Shown here piece by piece: positions 35,677-45,993 of a DNA stretch of 46,094 nt. Under the pieces are notes generated by a model that saw only the letters and a list, made by a program, of their open reading frames with translations, was not told the DNA's origin and did not search any database. Position 1 is the first letter of the stretch. Every line of letters begins with the position of its first letter. Made by a program: the position numbers and the translations under genes. The DNA comes from Mangrovivirga halotolerans (GTDB lineage: Bacteria; Bacteroidota; Bacteroidia; Cytophagales; Cyclobacteriaceae): assembly GCF_026241165.1 (NCBI RefSeq), contig NZ_JAPFQN010000008.1, positions 1 to 46,094 of the forward strand, read 5' to 3'.

Positions 35677-37317
35677 ATGAAGAAAACAATTTTTTTATTA
35701 GCTTTCATTTGCCTGGCAATATTTTCAGCTGATGCACAGCTTTTACATAAAAACAGAAATGCTTCCCGCGCAGATAGTTTAAGGGGGAGCATGCGGCCTG
35801 AAAGGACTAGTTTTGATGTAAAATACTATCATTTGAATATTTCAATAGATCCCTATTCAAAACTCATTCAGGGTTATAACGACATCACCTTTCAAATTGA
35901 CGAACCGACGAGTAAAATTCAAATAGACCTGTTTGATAATCTCAGTGTCGACAGTATAAAACTAGGTGATGATCACTTAGATTATAAAAGGGAGTTTAAT
36001 GCTGTTTTCATTGATCTGGGGAAAAAACTACCTGAAAATGATGTTGAAACAATTAGATTTTATTACTCCGGTAAACCGACAATTGCTAAAAGAGCTCCGT
36101 GGGATGGTGGATTTGTTTTCGATAAAACTCCTTCCGGAGATCATTTTATTGCAGTTGCATGCCAGGGATTTGGAGCATCTTCATGGTGGCCAAACAAAGA
36201 TCATTTGAGTGACGAACCCGATAGCATGTTGATCAGTATAGCAGTTCCAAATAACCTTAAAAATATCTCAAACGGAAGATTAAGAGGAGTTGACACTCTT
36301 AGTAATGGCTATAACAGATGGAATTGGTTTGTTAATAACCCGATCAATAATTATGATGTATCAGTTAATATTGCCGATTATGTGCATTTCCATGATACAT
36401 ATAAAGACCTTGACTTGGATTACTGGGTGCTACCAGAAAATCTGGAAAAGGCTAAAAAACAATTTAAAGAGGTTAAACCAATGATGGCCTGTTTTGAAGA
36501 AAAAATGGGTTTTTATCCATTTAAAGAAGATGGTTATAAGCTGGTTGAAACTCCTTACCTGGGGATGGAACACCAAAGTGCGGTAGCATATGGGAATAAG
36601 TATCAAAAAGGATATTTGGGAAATGACCTCTCGGGCACTGGTGTAGGATTAAAATGGGATTTCATCATAATTCATGAAACTGGTCATGAATGGTTCGGTA
36701 ACAGCATTACTGCTGCTGATATTGCCGATATGTGGATTCATGAAGCTTTTACTACTTATACAGAAGCCATTTACATAGAATGTCGCTGGGGGTACGAAGA
36801 TGCAATGACCTATTTGAATGGTATGAAGAGAAATGTTCAAAATGACATTCCAATAATCGGACCCTATGGTGTCAACAAAGAAGGATCTTCCGATATGTAT
36901 CCAAAAGGTGCACTAATGCTCAATACTATCCGACATATTACTGCTGATGATGAATTGTGGTGGAATACATTTAAGAATTATACGCTTGACCATAAGAAGA
37001 CCATTGTTAACAGGCAAATAGTACAGTCTTATTTCGAAAAGCATTTAGGTATTGATCTGAGAACTGTATTTGATCAATACCTTACCACTACCGATATTCC
37101 GGTTCTGGAATGGAAAAGGAAAGGGAAAAAATATGAGTATCGCTGGACAAGAGTTGTTGACGGGTTTGATATGCCTGTAGATATTCTTATTGGAAACGAA
37201 AAAACCAGAATTTATCCAACTACTGAATGGCAAAAACTGAAGTTGGATGATAAAGATGCTAAAATTGATGTGGCTACCGGACAGTTCTATATTTTTACCA
37301 AAGAAGCCTTAGACTAA
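35677..37317 (+). CDS. M1 family aminopeptidase (short, secreted)
   Basis: The 546-residue product has a signal peptide (about 1-20, TIFLLAFICLAIFSADAQ). The M1 catalytic core includes YHLNISIDPYSKLIQGYNDITF, the substrate loop YLGMEHQSAVAYG (GMEH in place of GAMEN) and zinc motif HETGHEWFGNSI (333-337) with Glu in WIHEAFTTYTEA. The large C-terminal helical domain of classical aminopeptidase N is missing, as in cold-adapted marine ColAP-type enzymes. Together with the M1 protein at 27216 it suggests peptide use from outside (inference). Confidence 0.93.
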   Translation: MKKTIFLLAFICLAIFSADAQLLHKNRNASRADSLRGSMRPERTSFDVKYYHLNISIDPYSKLIQGYNDITFQIDEPTSKIQIDLFDNLSVDSIKLGDDHLDYKREFNAVFIDLGKKLPENDVETIRFYYSGKPTIAKRAPWDGGFVFDKTPSGDHFIAVACQGFGASSWWPNKDHLSDEPDSMLISIAVPNNLKNISNGRLRGVDTLSNGYNRWNWFVNNPINNYDVSVNIADYVHFHDTYKDLDLDYWVLPENLEKAKKQFKEVKPMMACFEEKMGFYPFKEDGYKLVETPYLGMEHQSAVAYGNKYQKGYLGNDLSGTGVGLKWDFIIIHETGHEWFGNSITAADIADMWIHEAFTTYTEAIYIECRWGYEDAMTYLNGMKRNVQNDIPIIGPYGVNKEGSSDMYPKGALMLNTIRHITADDELWWNTFKNYTLDHKKTIVNRQIVQSYFEKHLGIDLRTVFDQYLTTTDIPVLEWKRKGKKYEYRWTRVVDGFDMPVDILIGNEKTRIYPTTEWQKLKLDDKDAKIDVATGQFYIFTKEALD

Positions 37318-37340
37318 AAATATAAACATGCAGAAATAAA

Positions 37341-37375
37341 AAAAGGCTTGCGATATATATCACAAGCCTTTTTAA
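37341..37375. terminator. Bidirectional terminator between the M1 gene and sucD
   Basis: A 10-bp stem AAAAGGCTTG/CAAGCCTTTT (37341-37372, 12-nt loop) lies between convergent stop codons and has A/T runs on both sides. Confidence 0.9.
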
Positions 37376-37391
37376 CTATATATAAATAGTC

Positions 37392-38264
37392 TTAGGCTAA
37401 TGCATTTTTCATTGTTTCACCAATATCAGCAGGTGATTTCACAACGTGAATTCCACACTCTGACATGATCTTCATTTTTGCTTCAGCTGTATCATCTTTA
37501 CCGCCGATGATCGCTCCAGCGTGCCCCATTCTTCTACCCGGAGGCGCTGTCTGACCTGCAATGAAACCTACTACTGGTTTCTTATTTCCTGTTTCTTTAA
37601 TGTATTTTGCAGCCTCTGCTTCATAGTTACCACCGATCTCTCCTATCATAACAATAGCATCAGTATCAGGGTCTTCCATTAACATTTTAACCGCATCCTT
37701 TGTTGGAGTACCAATAATCGGATCACCGCCAATTCCAATCGCAGTTGAGATTCCAAGATCAGCTTTTACAATTTGGTCGGCAGCCTCATAAGTTAAAGTA
37801 CCTGATTTAGAAACGATTCCTATTTTTCCTTTTTTGAAAACGAATCCAGGCATTATACCAACCTTTGCCTCTCCAGGAGTAATAACTCCAGGACAGTTAG
37901 GTCCAATCAATATAACATCCTTATCACTAATATATTCTTTTACAGTAATCATATCTTTTACCGGAATACCTTCAGTAATAGTAATGACCACTTTTATACC
38001 TGCATCGGCAGCTTCCATAATTGCATCTGCAGCAAATGCAGGAGGAACAAAGATGATAGATACATCTGCACCTGTTTCTTTAACTGCATCTGAAACAGAA
38101 TTGAAAACTGGTTTGCCAAGATGTGATTGTCCGCCTTTGCCAGGTGTAACACCACCAACAACATTGGTACCGTAATCAATCATTTGCTCAGCATGGAAAG
38201 AACCTTCAGAACCAGTAAAGCCCTGAACTATAACTTTTGAATCTTTATTTACTAGTACGCTCAT
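37392..38264 (-). CDS. sucD: Succinyl-CoA ligase (ADP-forming) alpha subunit
   Basis: Citric-acid-cycle enzyme that makes ATP from succinyl-CoA. From the ATG at 38264 ([28 protein letters not shown]) it has 290 residues, the normal size. The CoA-binding N-terminal domain is followed by [27 protein letters not shown] and the phospho-histidine loop [12 protein letters not shown]. An ATG at 38306 lies in frame, but the perfect promoter at 38290-38320 lies inside that extension, so the shorter start is right. sucC is not adjacent. Confidence 0.96.
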   Translation of the reverse strand: MSVLVNKDSKVIVQGFTGSEGSFHAEQMIDYGTNVVGGVTPGKGGQSHLGKPVFNSVSDAVKETGADVSIIFVPPAFAADAIMEAADAGIKVVITITEGIPVKDMITVKEYISDKDVILIGPNCPGVITPGEAKVGIMPGFVFKKGKIGIVSKSGTLTYEAADQIVKADLGISTAIGIGGDPIIGTPTKDAVKMLMEDPDTDAIVMIGEIGGNYEAEAAKYIKETGNKKPVVGFIAGQTAPPGRRMGHAGAIIGGKDDTAEAKMKIMSECGIHVVKSPADIGETMKNALA

Positions 38265-38289
38265 ATCTGCTATGGTAAAATTTTGGTGA

Positions 38290-38320
38290 CAAAAATAGGG
38301 CATCATGACCCAATATCAAA
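38290..38320 (-). promoter_or_regulatory. sucD promoter
   Basis: On the minus strand TTTG (38320-38317), a 19-nt spacer and TATTTTTG (38297-38290) match the consensus perfectly. The inferred start of transcription lies about 20 nt before the ATG at 38264, which excludes the upstream in-frame ATG. Confidence 0.85.
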
Positions 38321-38405
38321 AGTTAACGATTTATAATTCGCTAAGTGTTTAAAAATTTAATAAAGTTATTATCTTGATTTCTATGTTATTAAATCGTTTG
38401 TATAA

Positions 38406-40739
38406 ATGAAAAAATCTATCACCAGGATATTTTTAGGTGTAATCGCCGTAATTGTCGTAATTCTAGTTGTTGGTTTTATATGGTCGAGATCTTTTAAACC
38501 AGATTATTCAGAAAACAGGGCTCTTTTGGGGCTTCAGGATTCAGTTGAAGTTTATTATGATCAACATGGTGTTCCGCATATTTTTGCTTCAAATGAAATC
38601 GATGCTTACCGCACTCTTGGATATACACAGGCAAAAGACCGTTTTTTTCAGATGGATTTATTCCGAAGAATAGGAAGTGGAACATTATCTGAGTTATTTG
38701 GTAAGGATATGCTTAAAAATGATCAGTTTTTAAGGTCGTTACAAATCAAAAGACACGCACAAAAAAGTATTAATCAACTCGACGAAAAATCTCCCTGGAC
38801 CAAGGGTATGAAAGCCTACATAGAAGGAATAAATGAATATCTCAAAAAAAATAAACCAATAGAATATTATTTACTGGGCACAGAACCGGAACCTTTTACT
38901 TTAGAAGATATCTATTACGTTACAGGATACATGTCTTATTCTTTTGCAATGGCAATTAGAACTGAACCAACATTACAATTTATAAAAAGTGAATATGGTT
39001 CAGAATATCTGGCAGACCTGGCAATTGATTATGATACTTCTGCTACTACAATACCTGCTTCATCTATATATAGGAGTAAAGATATTCAGGCTATGGCTAT
39101 ATCCCTTAATGAACAAATAAATTCATTAAATATGCCAGTCTTAATCGGATCTAACTCCTGGATAGCATCTGGTTCAAAGACAAAATCGGGATATCCATTA
39201 TTTGCCAATGATCCACATATTAGTTTTTCCCAACCGGCAATTTGGTATGAAGCGCATATTGTAACTCCTGATTTTAATTTTTATGGGAGTCACCTGCCTG
39301 GAGTTCCTTTCGGTATCATTGGACATACAGATCGACATTCATGGGGATTTACTATGTTTGAAAATGATGATATGGATCTTTACCAGGGGAAAAGCATTAC
39401 AGATAAGTCTTATAAATATCGTGATGAAGAAATAGAGTATGATATAATTGAAGAAGAATTTAAGATCCTAGGTGAAAAGCCTGTTAAGAAAAAATATCGA
39501 AAAACTGTTCATGGGATAGTTATTAATGATGTAGTGGACGAATTAAAAAATTACAAGGACCCTGTTAGCTTATGGTGGGTTTATTTAGAATTCGATGATC
39601 AATTAATGGAAGCATGTTATAAATTTTCTCATTCAAAAAACCTTGAGGAAATTGAAAATGCAATAAAGCTTGTACATGCTCCCGGACTTAATGTGATGTA
39701 TGCAGATACATCAGGAAATATAGCCTGGTATGCAGCAGCTAAACTTCCAGATCGCTCAAACCAGGGTAATTCTAAATTCTTTCTAGATGGAGTTACAGGA
39801 AAAGATGATATAACAGAATTCTATCCTTTTTCTGTAAACCCTAAATCTTTAAACCCTGAAAGCGGATTTATATATTCTGCAAACAATCAGTCAGAATCTA
39901 CAATTGATTCAATTAAAATTCCAGGATACTATTTACCGGATGACAGGGCAAATCGCATTATCGAAATGATTGAAAGCAAAGATGATCTTGACATCGGGTA
40001 TTTTCAAAAAATGCAATTAGATAACTATAATGAAACTTCACTCTTCTTTAGTCAATGGTTATCTGAGTATGCAATTGGTAGCTTGAAAAAAGAACTAGAA
40101 GATTTTAAAGGGAATTTTAATCGTGATTCTGAAGTGTCCGCTAAAATCCAATTTGGAATAGAGAAATTTTCTGAAGAGGTATATAAAGATGAATTAGGAG
40201 AAAAGCTCTATAGCACCTTTTTACAAACTCACCTCTACAAAAGGACATTTGAAAAATTAATTAAGGAGAAAAATTCTGTTTGGATTGATGACATTTCTAC
40301 TGAAGAAAAAGAGTCTGTAAAAGAAATTATGAACAGGGTAATAAATGCGATAAACTCAAATGATTTTTCAAATTGGGCTAGCGATCATATTCTCACTCAT
40401 GAACATCCAGTAGGCAGTCAAAAACCATTGAATTTATTATTTAATGTAGGTCCGTTTGAAGTTGGCTCTACGAATGAAGCCTTAAATAACTACTTGTTTA
40501 ATTATCAAAGTCGACCTTATAAAGTTCATGCAGGTCCATCGATGAGAAAAATCGTTGACTTATCTGATATTAATAGTTCCTTAAATGTTTTACCAACTGG
40601 TCAATCTGGTGTCTTTAACAGTGACTGGTATGATGATCAAAGTGAAATGTATGTAAATGGGAACTGGAGGTCAATGCTTTTTTCAGAGGAAAATATTAAA
40701 AAAAGTGTTGCAAGTAAATCAACATTTTCAAAGGAATAA
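38406..40739 (+). CDS. Penicillin acylase-family Ntn hydrolase
   Basis: The 777-residue precursor has an N-terminal membrane anchor or signal (about 7-26). The alpha part includes RTLGYTQAKDRFFQMDLFRRIGSGTLSELFG. An autoprocessing site comes before the nucleophile Ser249 in GSNSW, where the beta chain starts, followed by LFANDPHISFSQPAIWYEAH and GIIGHTDRHSWGFT. These are family landmarks. Members cleave amide bonds in penicillins, acyl-homoserine lactones or other N-acyl compounds; the substrate cannot be read from the sequence. It is convergent with the SusD gene and separated from it by a terminator. Confidence 0.92.
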   Translation: MKKSITRIFLGVIAVIVVILVVGFIWSRSFKPDYSENRALLGLQDSVEVYYDQHGVPHIFASNEIDAYRTLGYTQAKDRFFQMDLFRRIGSGTLSELFGKDMLKNDQFLRSLQIKRHAQKSINQLDEKSPWTKGMKAYIEGINEYLKKNKPIEYYLLGTEPEPFTLEDIYYVTGYMSYSFAMAIRTEPTLQFIKSEYGSEYLADLAIDYDTSATTIPASSIYRSKDIQAMAISLNEQINSLNMPVLIGSNSWIASGSKTKSGYPLFANDPHISFSQPAIWYEAHIVTPDFNFYGSHLPGVPFGIIGHTDRHSWGFTMFENDDMDLYQGKSITDKSYKYRDEEIEYDIIEEEFKILGEKPVKKKYRKTVHGIVINDVVDELKNYKDPVSLWWVYLEFDDQLMEACYKFSHSKNLEEIENAIKLVHAPGLNVMYADTSGNIAWYAAAKLPDRSNQGNSKFFLDGVTGKDDITEFYPFSVNPKSLNPESGFIYSANNQSESTIDSIKIPGYYLPDDRANRIIEMIESKDDLDIGYFQKMQLDNYNETSLFFSQWLSEYAIGSLKKELEDFKGNFNRDSEVSAKIQFGIEKFSEEVYKDELGEKLYSTFLQTHLYKRTFEKLIKEKNSVWIDDISTEEKESVKEIMNRVINAINSNDFSNWASDHILTHEHPVGSQKPLNLLFNVGPFEVGSTNEALNNYLFNYQSRPYKVHAGPSMRKIVDLSDINSSLNVLPTGQSGVFNSDWYDDQSEMYVNGNWRSMLFSEENIKKSVASKSTFSKE

Positions 40740-40740
40740 A

Positions 40741-40768
40741 AAAAGGGGCAATTGCCCCTTTTTATTTT
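40741..40768. terminator. Bidirectional terminator between the acylase and SusD genes
   Basis: A perfect palindrome AAGGGGCAATTGCCCCTT (40743-40760) is flanked by As on the left and Ts on the right, so it can work in both directions. Confidence 0.88.
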
Positions 40769-40779
40769 TTTGATTTTAT

Positions 40780-42129
40780 TTATTGGTTTTGTTCCCAATT
40801 AATTTCTGATACTCTTCTGGCTACCTGGGTAAAAATATTACCTCCAGAGCGTAAATCTACGTAGGTATCATTTAATCTGTCTGTTCTTCTAAGATCTATC
40901 CAACGATGACCAGCTTCAGCCCATAATGAATATCTTCTCTGAAAAAGAATCTCATCAATTAACTCATCATTAGATGTGCCTCCAGAATAATCAGCTATTC
41001 CCCATGTATTTCGAATCAGATTAATAGCATCTATAGCATCCTGGGTATTACCTTCCCAAACACTGGCTTCCGCATAAATCAGAATTAATTCTTCATTCCT
41101 AATATAAGTAATGTTAGTAGTGTTTGAAGGCCATCTGGCATCCTGGTATTCTCCAGGAATAGCATCACCATTATCATCACTAATGTTATTATTTATAACA
41201 GGATCATCTCGTTGAAAAAATTTATTTACAACTCGTTGATCACCAGGTAATGCATCTTCAATTAATGCAGGATGAACTATCAAAATAGTACTTGTTGCTG
41301 CATTCAATGGATAAAATAAGGGGTTACTTACATCTGGTGGATTCCCGAAAACATGTGCGGGCCCTATATTAAAAGATGTATCCATATCCATAAAGCTATC
41401 TTCAAGAGCTGTTAATGCACCCGAATAATCTTCAGCATAAAGTGCTGCTCTGGCAGCGATAGCTCTATTAACTTCAATCATACCAGCTGGACTGTCAAAT
41501 CCCAAATAGCCTGAGGTTAATTGGAAGTCAAAACTAGAACCTGCAGCTTGTAAATCCTGCAAGCCGTCATCCAAGATATTTCTAATCTCTGCTAACGCTT
41601 CATCATAGGGTAATATCGGGCCTGGGTTTAATTTATCTTCCACATCAATGCGTATTCCATTTTGATACTGCTGCATAAGTGGATATAATAATTGGTGGCC
41701 TTTGATAGTTTTTGCAAACCCTGTGTAGCCTGCAGCTTCTTCAGCAGTTAAAGCTTCCGTGTTTTCGACGGATTGAATCAAAATGTTAGCTTGTTTAACT
41801 GCTAAATAAGGTAAAATGTAAGAATCACCAGAAGCAAAAAAGTCATTATATGTTTCTGTAATCTCCAATCCCAACCATTCATTTTGAAATCTGGGATCTG
41901 AACCGAAATATGGATAAACTTCTCTTCCGAATGTACCAAACATCTCAGTAGCATTTTCGTAATACCCTCTACTTCGGGTTTCCAGGCCAGTAATTAACAC
42001 CTGTAATTCTGCTTTAGAAGCATTATCCAATACACTTGCCAATGAAGGGTTATTTGGATCGACCACTTCATCTATTTCACAGGCAAAAACAAATAAAATA
42101 CTAAATAAAAATATATATATACGTTTCAT
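40780..42129 (-). CDS. SusD/RagB-family outer-membrane lipoprotein
   Basis: Surface lipoprotein that captures nutrients for the SusC transporter. The 449-residue product has a lipoprotein signal (MKRIYIFLFSILFVFAC, Cys17). Tetratricopeptide-like helices follow (NRAIAARAALYAEDYSGALTALEDSF). The conserved C-terminal part is RNEELILIYAEASVWEGNTQDAIDAINLIRNTWGI with FQRRYSLWAEAGHRWIDLRRTDRL. It begins 16 nt after the SusC gene, so the two form one unit. No glycoside hydrolase or other catabolic gene accompanies it, so the substrate is unknown. Confidence 0.94.
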   Translation of the reverse strand: MKRIYIFLFSILFVFACEIDEVVDPNNPSLASVLDNASKAELQVLITGLETRSRGYYENATEMFGTFGREVYPYFGSDPRFQNEWLGLEITETYNDFFASGDSYILPYLAVKQANILIQSVENTEALTAEEAAGYTGFAKTIKGHQLLYPLMQQYQNGIRIDVEDKLNPGPILPYDEALAEIRNILDDGLQDLQAAGSSFDFQLTSGYLGFDSPAGMIEVNRAIAARAALYAEDYSGALTALEDSFMDMDTSFNIGPAHVFGNPPDVSNPLFYPLNAATSTILIVHPALIEDALPGDQRVVNKFFQRDDPVINNNISDDNGDAIPGEYQDARWPSNTTNITYIRNEELILIYAEASVWEGNTQDAIDAINLIRNTWGIADYSGGTSNDELIDEILFQRRYSLWAEAGHRWIDLRRTDRLNDTYVDLRSGGNIFTQVARRVSEINWEQNQ

Positions 42130-42144
42130 GTTTTTGTCTTTTAA

Positions 42145-45135
42145 TTAAAATTCAAATGATACATGGAAGAAATATCTTCTCGATGAAGGGTATGGTGTTA
42201 CTTCAATATTAGAAGATACAGGCTGGCTACCAAAATTTGAAACTTCCGGATCATAACTTTCATAAGGAGTCCATAAAAGTATATTGTTAGCAGATAAGCC
42301 CACCTTTATATTTTGAAAAGCGCCATTTGCAAAAGTTTCTAAAACTTCCTGTGGGAACCTATAATATAATCCTAGCTCTCGTAATTTTAAATAATCAGAG
42401 TCTTGAATATAAACGCCAGTATTTCCTCCAGCCCAATTTAAAAGTCTTTCCAGGCCATCAGGAGTTCCATCATTATTTGCATCGTTATCCCATCCTGGAG
42501 TGGTTCCACCATCATCCCAAAGAAGTGATGAGAGATTTATGTTTTGACCTCCCTTTTTCCAATGGAACAAAAACGACAATTCGAAATTCTTCAGGAAAAC
42601 TATAGAGTTATACCAACTCATATCAAAATCAGCTTGCCTATCACCGTAAACAGTAAAGCCAGCAGGGAAATCCTCTCCTTCTCCACTAGGAGTACCTATG
42701 ATTGTAGTTGGTGAATATCCTTCTGCATATACATAAGACCCTAAAGAAGGCCCGAATCCTCCTACTGTTTGCTGGGGAATCTGCAAATCAGTTAGTTCGG
42801 AACGGTTTCTCCACCACAATAATCTAGTATTCCATTCAAAATTATCACTGCGATAAGGTGAACCGCTAATCGCTAATTCTATACCTCTATTTTCTAAATC
42901 AGCAGCGTTAGTTGCTATGGCTAAAATTCCTGTAGATTCTGCAGGTTCTAAATCAAGAATTAGATCGCGAACTGTTTTGATATAGTAGGTTGCTTCGAAT
43001 TGAATTTGATTATTGAAGAATCCAATATCAGCACCAAATTCTATTTCAGATGCGGTTTCTGGAACTAGATCCGGATCAACTCCCCTGGTTCCAACCTGCC
43101 CTCCAAGAAATCCTCCAATTACTTGTGGTGTTAAGGATTCAAATGTATTCTCATATTGAGGTAATCCTCCGGTTTCACCATAAGCAGTCCTAAGTTTTAA
43201 CTGACTTACAGTAGAGCTATTCCAAAAATCAAAATTATGAAGGTTGGCAGCCAAAGAAGCTTTAGGAAAAGCATAATATTTATCCTGATCGTAATTCAAA
43301 GTTGACTTATCGAATCTTACTCCTACCGTTCCGATTAACTTTTCTTCCCAATTCAATTCTTCCTGAAATATCCATCCAAGATCAGTTATTATTGTTCTAG
43401 TTTGATCAAGTACAGAAACTACACTCGCCCATTCCATATTATTCTGACCTCCGGCTAGCCCTCTACCTCTTGTCAAAAGAAAATCAGCATTTTGATCTAG
43501 TCTGACAACTCCAGCCTGCGTGGTAGAACTTATCGATCCGAATTGAGTACCAAATACGAATATCCCCTGAAGATTTGTATTTACTGCATGCGTATTACCC
43601 CATGTCACATCACCCGGATTTGCTTCTGCTTGTTGGTGTTGTAAAATTTCAGGAAAATAAACCAATGATTCTCCAGTTAGGTCATCAATACCTCCTGAAA
43701 GACTAAAAGACAGGTATGAAGTATTATTTTGAAATATATCCCAGTCAAGATCAAAGCTTGTTATAAATCGACTGGTCTTATATCTGTTTTCCGCTAGATC
43801 CCTTATGGCTAAAGGGTTATCGTTGAAATAATCGTTATTGGGATAGTTTCCAAATTCATCCGGGAACAAATCTGCATATGAGGGAGTATACGCCAAAGCA
43901 TAGCCCATACTTCCTCCTGTATTATTTTGATTTCCGGTAAATCCTCTATCACTTTCTGATTTAAGGTAATTAGAGGCAATGGATATCTTCAAATTATCGA
44001 ATAACTTTTGTGTAACGTTAGCTCTAATTGAATACCTTTCAAAACCAGTGTTTTTAATAATACCATCCTCATTTTGAATACTACCGGACACAAAATATGT
44101 AGTCCTTTCGTTTCCACCACTTACACTTAATTGTGTTTTGGAAAGTAAAGCTGTTTCACCATATATAACATCTTCCCAATCTGCAACCCTGTTTTCGGAA
44201 ACTGCTTCATTATATTTTTGAAGTTCAGCTTGTCCTGCATCCCCATCACCAAAATAAGCAATAATTTTATCAGGATTCCAATCATCAAAATTTTGAAAAT
44301 TTTGTCCTTGGGCAAAACCAACATTTTGACTTATCCGAATTGTTGGTTTTCCTTTTGTTCCTTTTTTTGTGGTAATAATTATAACACCAGCATTAGCTCG
44401 CGTACCATAAATAGCTGCAGCTGATGGTCCTTTTAAAACTTCTATGCGTTCTATATCCTCAGGATTTAAGTCTGCAATACGATTTGCAGCATTATCTTGA
44501 GTAGCACTTGACTGTCCACCAGTAGCTCCACTAACTTGTGAGCGTCCAGTTCTAAATGAAGAGTTATTCACATATACCCCATCAACTATATAAAGAGGTT
44601 GAGAGGATCCCGCACCTAAAGTAGAAATTCCACGTAGTTGTACATTTATACCACCACCTGGCGCACCACCATTTGCGTTCATATTAACACCAGGAATTTT
44701 ACCGTACATAGCATTATCTACTGTTTGCTGTACAGTTTTTCCAGTTAATTCTTCATTATCAATTGTGGCAACTGCATTTGCCAGATTTGACCTTTTTACA
44801 TTGGAGGCTAATCCTGAAATAACCACTTCTTCTAATGCTGTAACATCCTCTGTCAATGTTACATTTAGAGTAGACCCAGTAACTTCTCGTTTCTCAGTTA
44901 AGAATCCAACAAATGTAAATACTAATGTTGAACCCTCTTGAACAGTTAAAGAATATTCACCGTCAATATTTGTAACAGTACCACGATTGGTACCTTCGAT
45001 AATAACATTAACGCCAGTTAATTCTTCACCCGTTTCCGAGGTTACCACTCCGGAAACATTAATTTCCTGCCCTATTAATAAGCCAGGAAATCCCAGAATG
45101 ATAAATAAAATGAATACTAGTAATTTGTTTTTCAT
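42145..45135 (-). CDS. SusC/RagA-family TonB-dependent outer-membrane transporter
   Basis: The 996-residue protein has a signal peptide (about 1-22) and an N-terminal carboxypeptidase-regulatory-like domain (about 25-105, VSGVVTSETGEELTGVNVIIEGTNRGTVTNIDGEYSL). A TonB-box-like EEVVISG comes next, then the plug domain (about 110-260) with GVNMNANGGAPGGGINVQLRGISTLGAGSSQPLYIVDGVYV and ERIEVLKGPSAAAIYGTRANAGVIIITTKKG. A large beta barrel ends RRYFFHVSFEF. All are standard for SusC. It imports an unknown ligand together with the SusD protein. No sigma/anti-sigma pair or hybrid kinase lies next to it inside this window. Confidence 0.95.
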   Translation of the reverse strand: MKNKLLVFILFIILGFPGLLIGQEINVSGVVTSETGEELTGVNVIIEGTNRGTVTNIDGEYSLTVQEGSTLVFTFVGFLTEKREVTGSTLNVTLTEDVTALEEVVISGLASNVKRSNLANAVATIDNEELTGKTVQQTVDNAMYGKIPGVNMNANGGAPGGGINVQLRGISTLGAGSSQPLYIVDGVYVNNSSFRTGRSQVSGATGGQSSATQDNAANRIADLNPEDIERIEVLKGPSAAAIYGTRANAGVIIITTKKGTKGKPTIRISQNVGFAQGQNFQNFDDWNPDKIIAYFGDGDAGQAELQKYNEAVSENRVADWEDVIYGETALLSKTQLSVSGGNERTTYFVSGSIQNEDGIIKNTGFERYSIRANVTQKLFDNLKISIASNYLKSESDRGFTGNQNNTGGSMGYALAYTPSYADLFPDEFGNYPNNDYFNDNPLAIRDLAENRYKTSRFITSFDLDWDIFQNNTSYLSFSLSGGIDDLTGESLVYFPEILQHQQAEANPGDVTWGNTHAVNTNLQGIFVFGTQFGSISSTTQAGVVRLDQNADFLLTRGRGLAGGQNNMEWASVVSVLDQTRTIITDLGWIFQEELNWEEKLIGTVGVRFDKSTLNYDQDKYYAFPKASLAANLHNFDFWNSSTVSQLKLRTAYGETGGLPQYENTFESLTPQVIGGFLGGQVGTRGVDPDLVPETASEIEFGADIGFFNNQIQFEATYYIKTVRDLILDLEPAESTGILAIATNAADLENRGIELAISGSPYRSDNFEWNTRLLWWRNRSELTDLQIPQQTVGGFGPSLGSYVYAEGYSPTTIIGTPSGEGEDFPAGFTVYGDRQADFDMSWYNSIVFLKNFELSFLFHWKKGGQNINLSSLLWDDGGTTPGWDNDANNDGTPDGLERLLNWAGGNTGVYIQDSDYLKLRELGLYYRFPQEVLETFANGAFQNIKVGLSANNILLWTPYESYDPEVSNFGSQPVSSNIEVTPYPSSRRYFFHVSFEF

Positions 45136-45579
45136 AGGCTGTAGGTTTATTGTTAAAAGTATAATATATAATAATTATTAAATACTTAATAATTTTATAC
45201 TTATAAAATCAAAAACCTTACATGTAAAACTTAGTTAAATCAAATTAAAAATATAATTTCTGAAACTATAAAAACATAATTACCACAATTTCAAAGACTT
45301 TAATTATCACAACTTATACCCCTGAATATTAATATTAGAATAGTCAATTATTTGAGGAAATTTGAAAAAAATACTAAACTTAGAATAATCCATTATACAC
45401 TAAAAAATACGAGTATTTATCAGGCTAATTGGGCTAAAATAAATTATATTTTATATTCTTTTTATATAAATTCACTTAATAAACAATCATTAACAATGAA
45501 AAATTAATGCCTCATAACTTTCTATAAAAAAGAAAATATTAGAGTTTAAAATATTATTCAAATAAGTTATTGTAGACAA
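45136..45579. other. AT-rich non-coding region upstream of the SusC gene
   Basis: About 440 bp with very low GC. It must contain the susC-type promoter, but no convincing TTTG/TAnnTTTG pair was recognised. No ORF with coding character, RNA or repeat was seen. Confidence 0.5.
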
Positions 45580-45680
45580 GGCCTGGATAGTAAGTATAAG
45601 AGCGAGTGCAGAAAGGCTTTAATCATGGTAGGGGTCAAGCACAGACGATCCTTCGATATCAGGGCTTTGATAATAAAATG
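45580..45680. repeat. Decayed copy A of the terminal repeat unit
   Basis: It shares a modular order with 45845-45988: GGATAG followed by a GAGTG-rich stretch, then GTAGGG..TCA..GCA, a weak hairpin region (TTCGATATCAGGGC), and the identical 13-mer TGATAATAAAATG (45668-45680). It has diverged strongly between the anchors. Confidence 0.5.
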
Positions 45681-45844
45681 ATCCATAGCGTTGAATGTCA
45701 GAGTCAAACATCCTTTTGTAACCGTATGAAAAATCTCCCTGAAAATTGATGAGGCGTTGTTATAAACGACAACCATACTGGACATATCAAGTTGTAATAC
45801 ATTCAGAAGTAAGCCATAAAATCTTAACTAATATTTTGTCGCAG

Positions 45845-45988
45845 GTGATGGATAGAGAGTGAGTGAGTGAAGTTTGAAGAGTGCAGGACTACGGAGTGAG
45901 AGTGAGTGTGGAGGGGCAGTTGTCTTAGTAGGGTTCAGGCATAAAAAAAAGCCTCACCGAATATCGATGAGGCTGTGATAATAAAATG
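45845..45988. repeat. Copy B of the terminal repeat unit with terminator-like hairpin
   Basis: GAGTG-type short tandem repeats (about 45855-45911) precede GTAGGGTTCAGGCAT, eight As, a hairpin AGCCTCA/TGAGGCT (45950-45974) and TGATAATAAAATG (45976-45988). Read on the minus strand this is an intrinsic terminator (hairpin followed by eight Ts). Confidence 0.6.
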
Positions 45989-45993
45989 GCGAT

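Noticed and set aside
45567-45785. 72-codon minus-strand ORF near the window end
   Set aside because: It crosses repeat copy A, has no promoter or family resemblance and no coding bias; probably chance.
45855-45911. GAGTG tandem repeats as a CRISPR or VNTR array
   Set aside because: The units are 4-5 bp, irregular and without spacers; they are a low-complexity part of repeat copy B.
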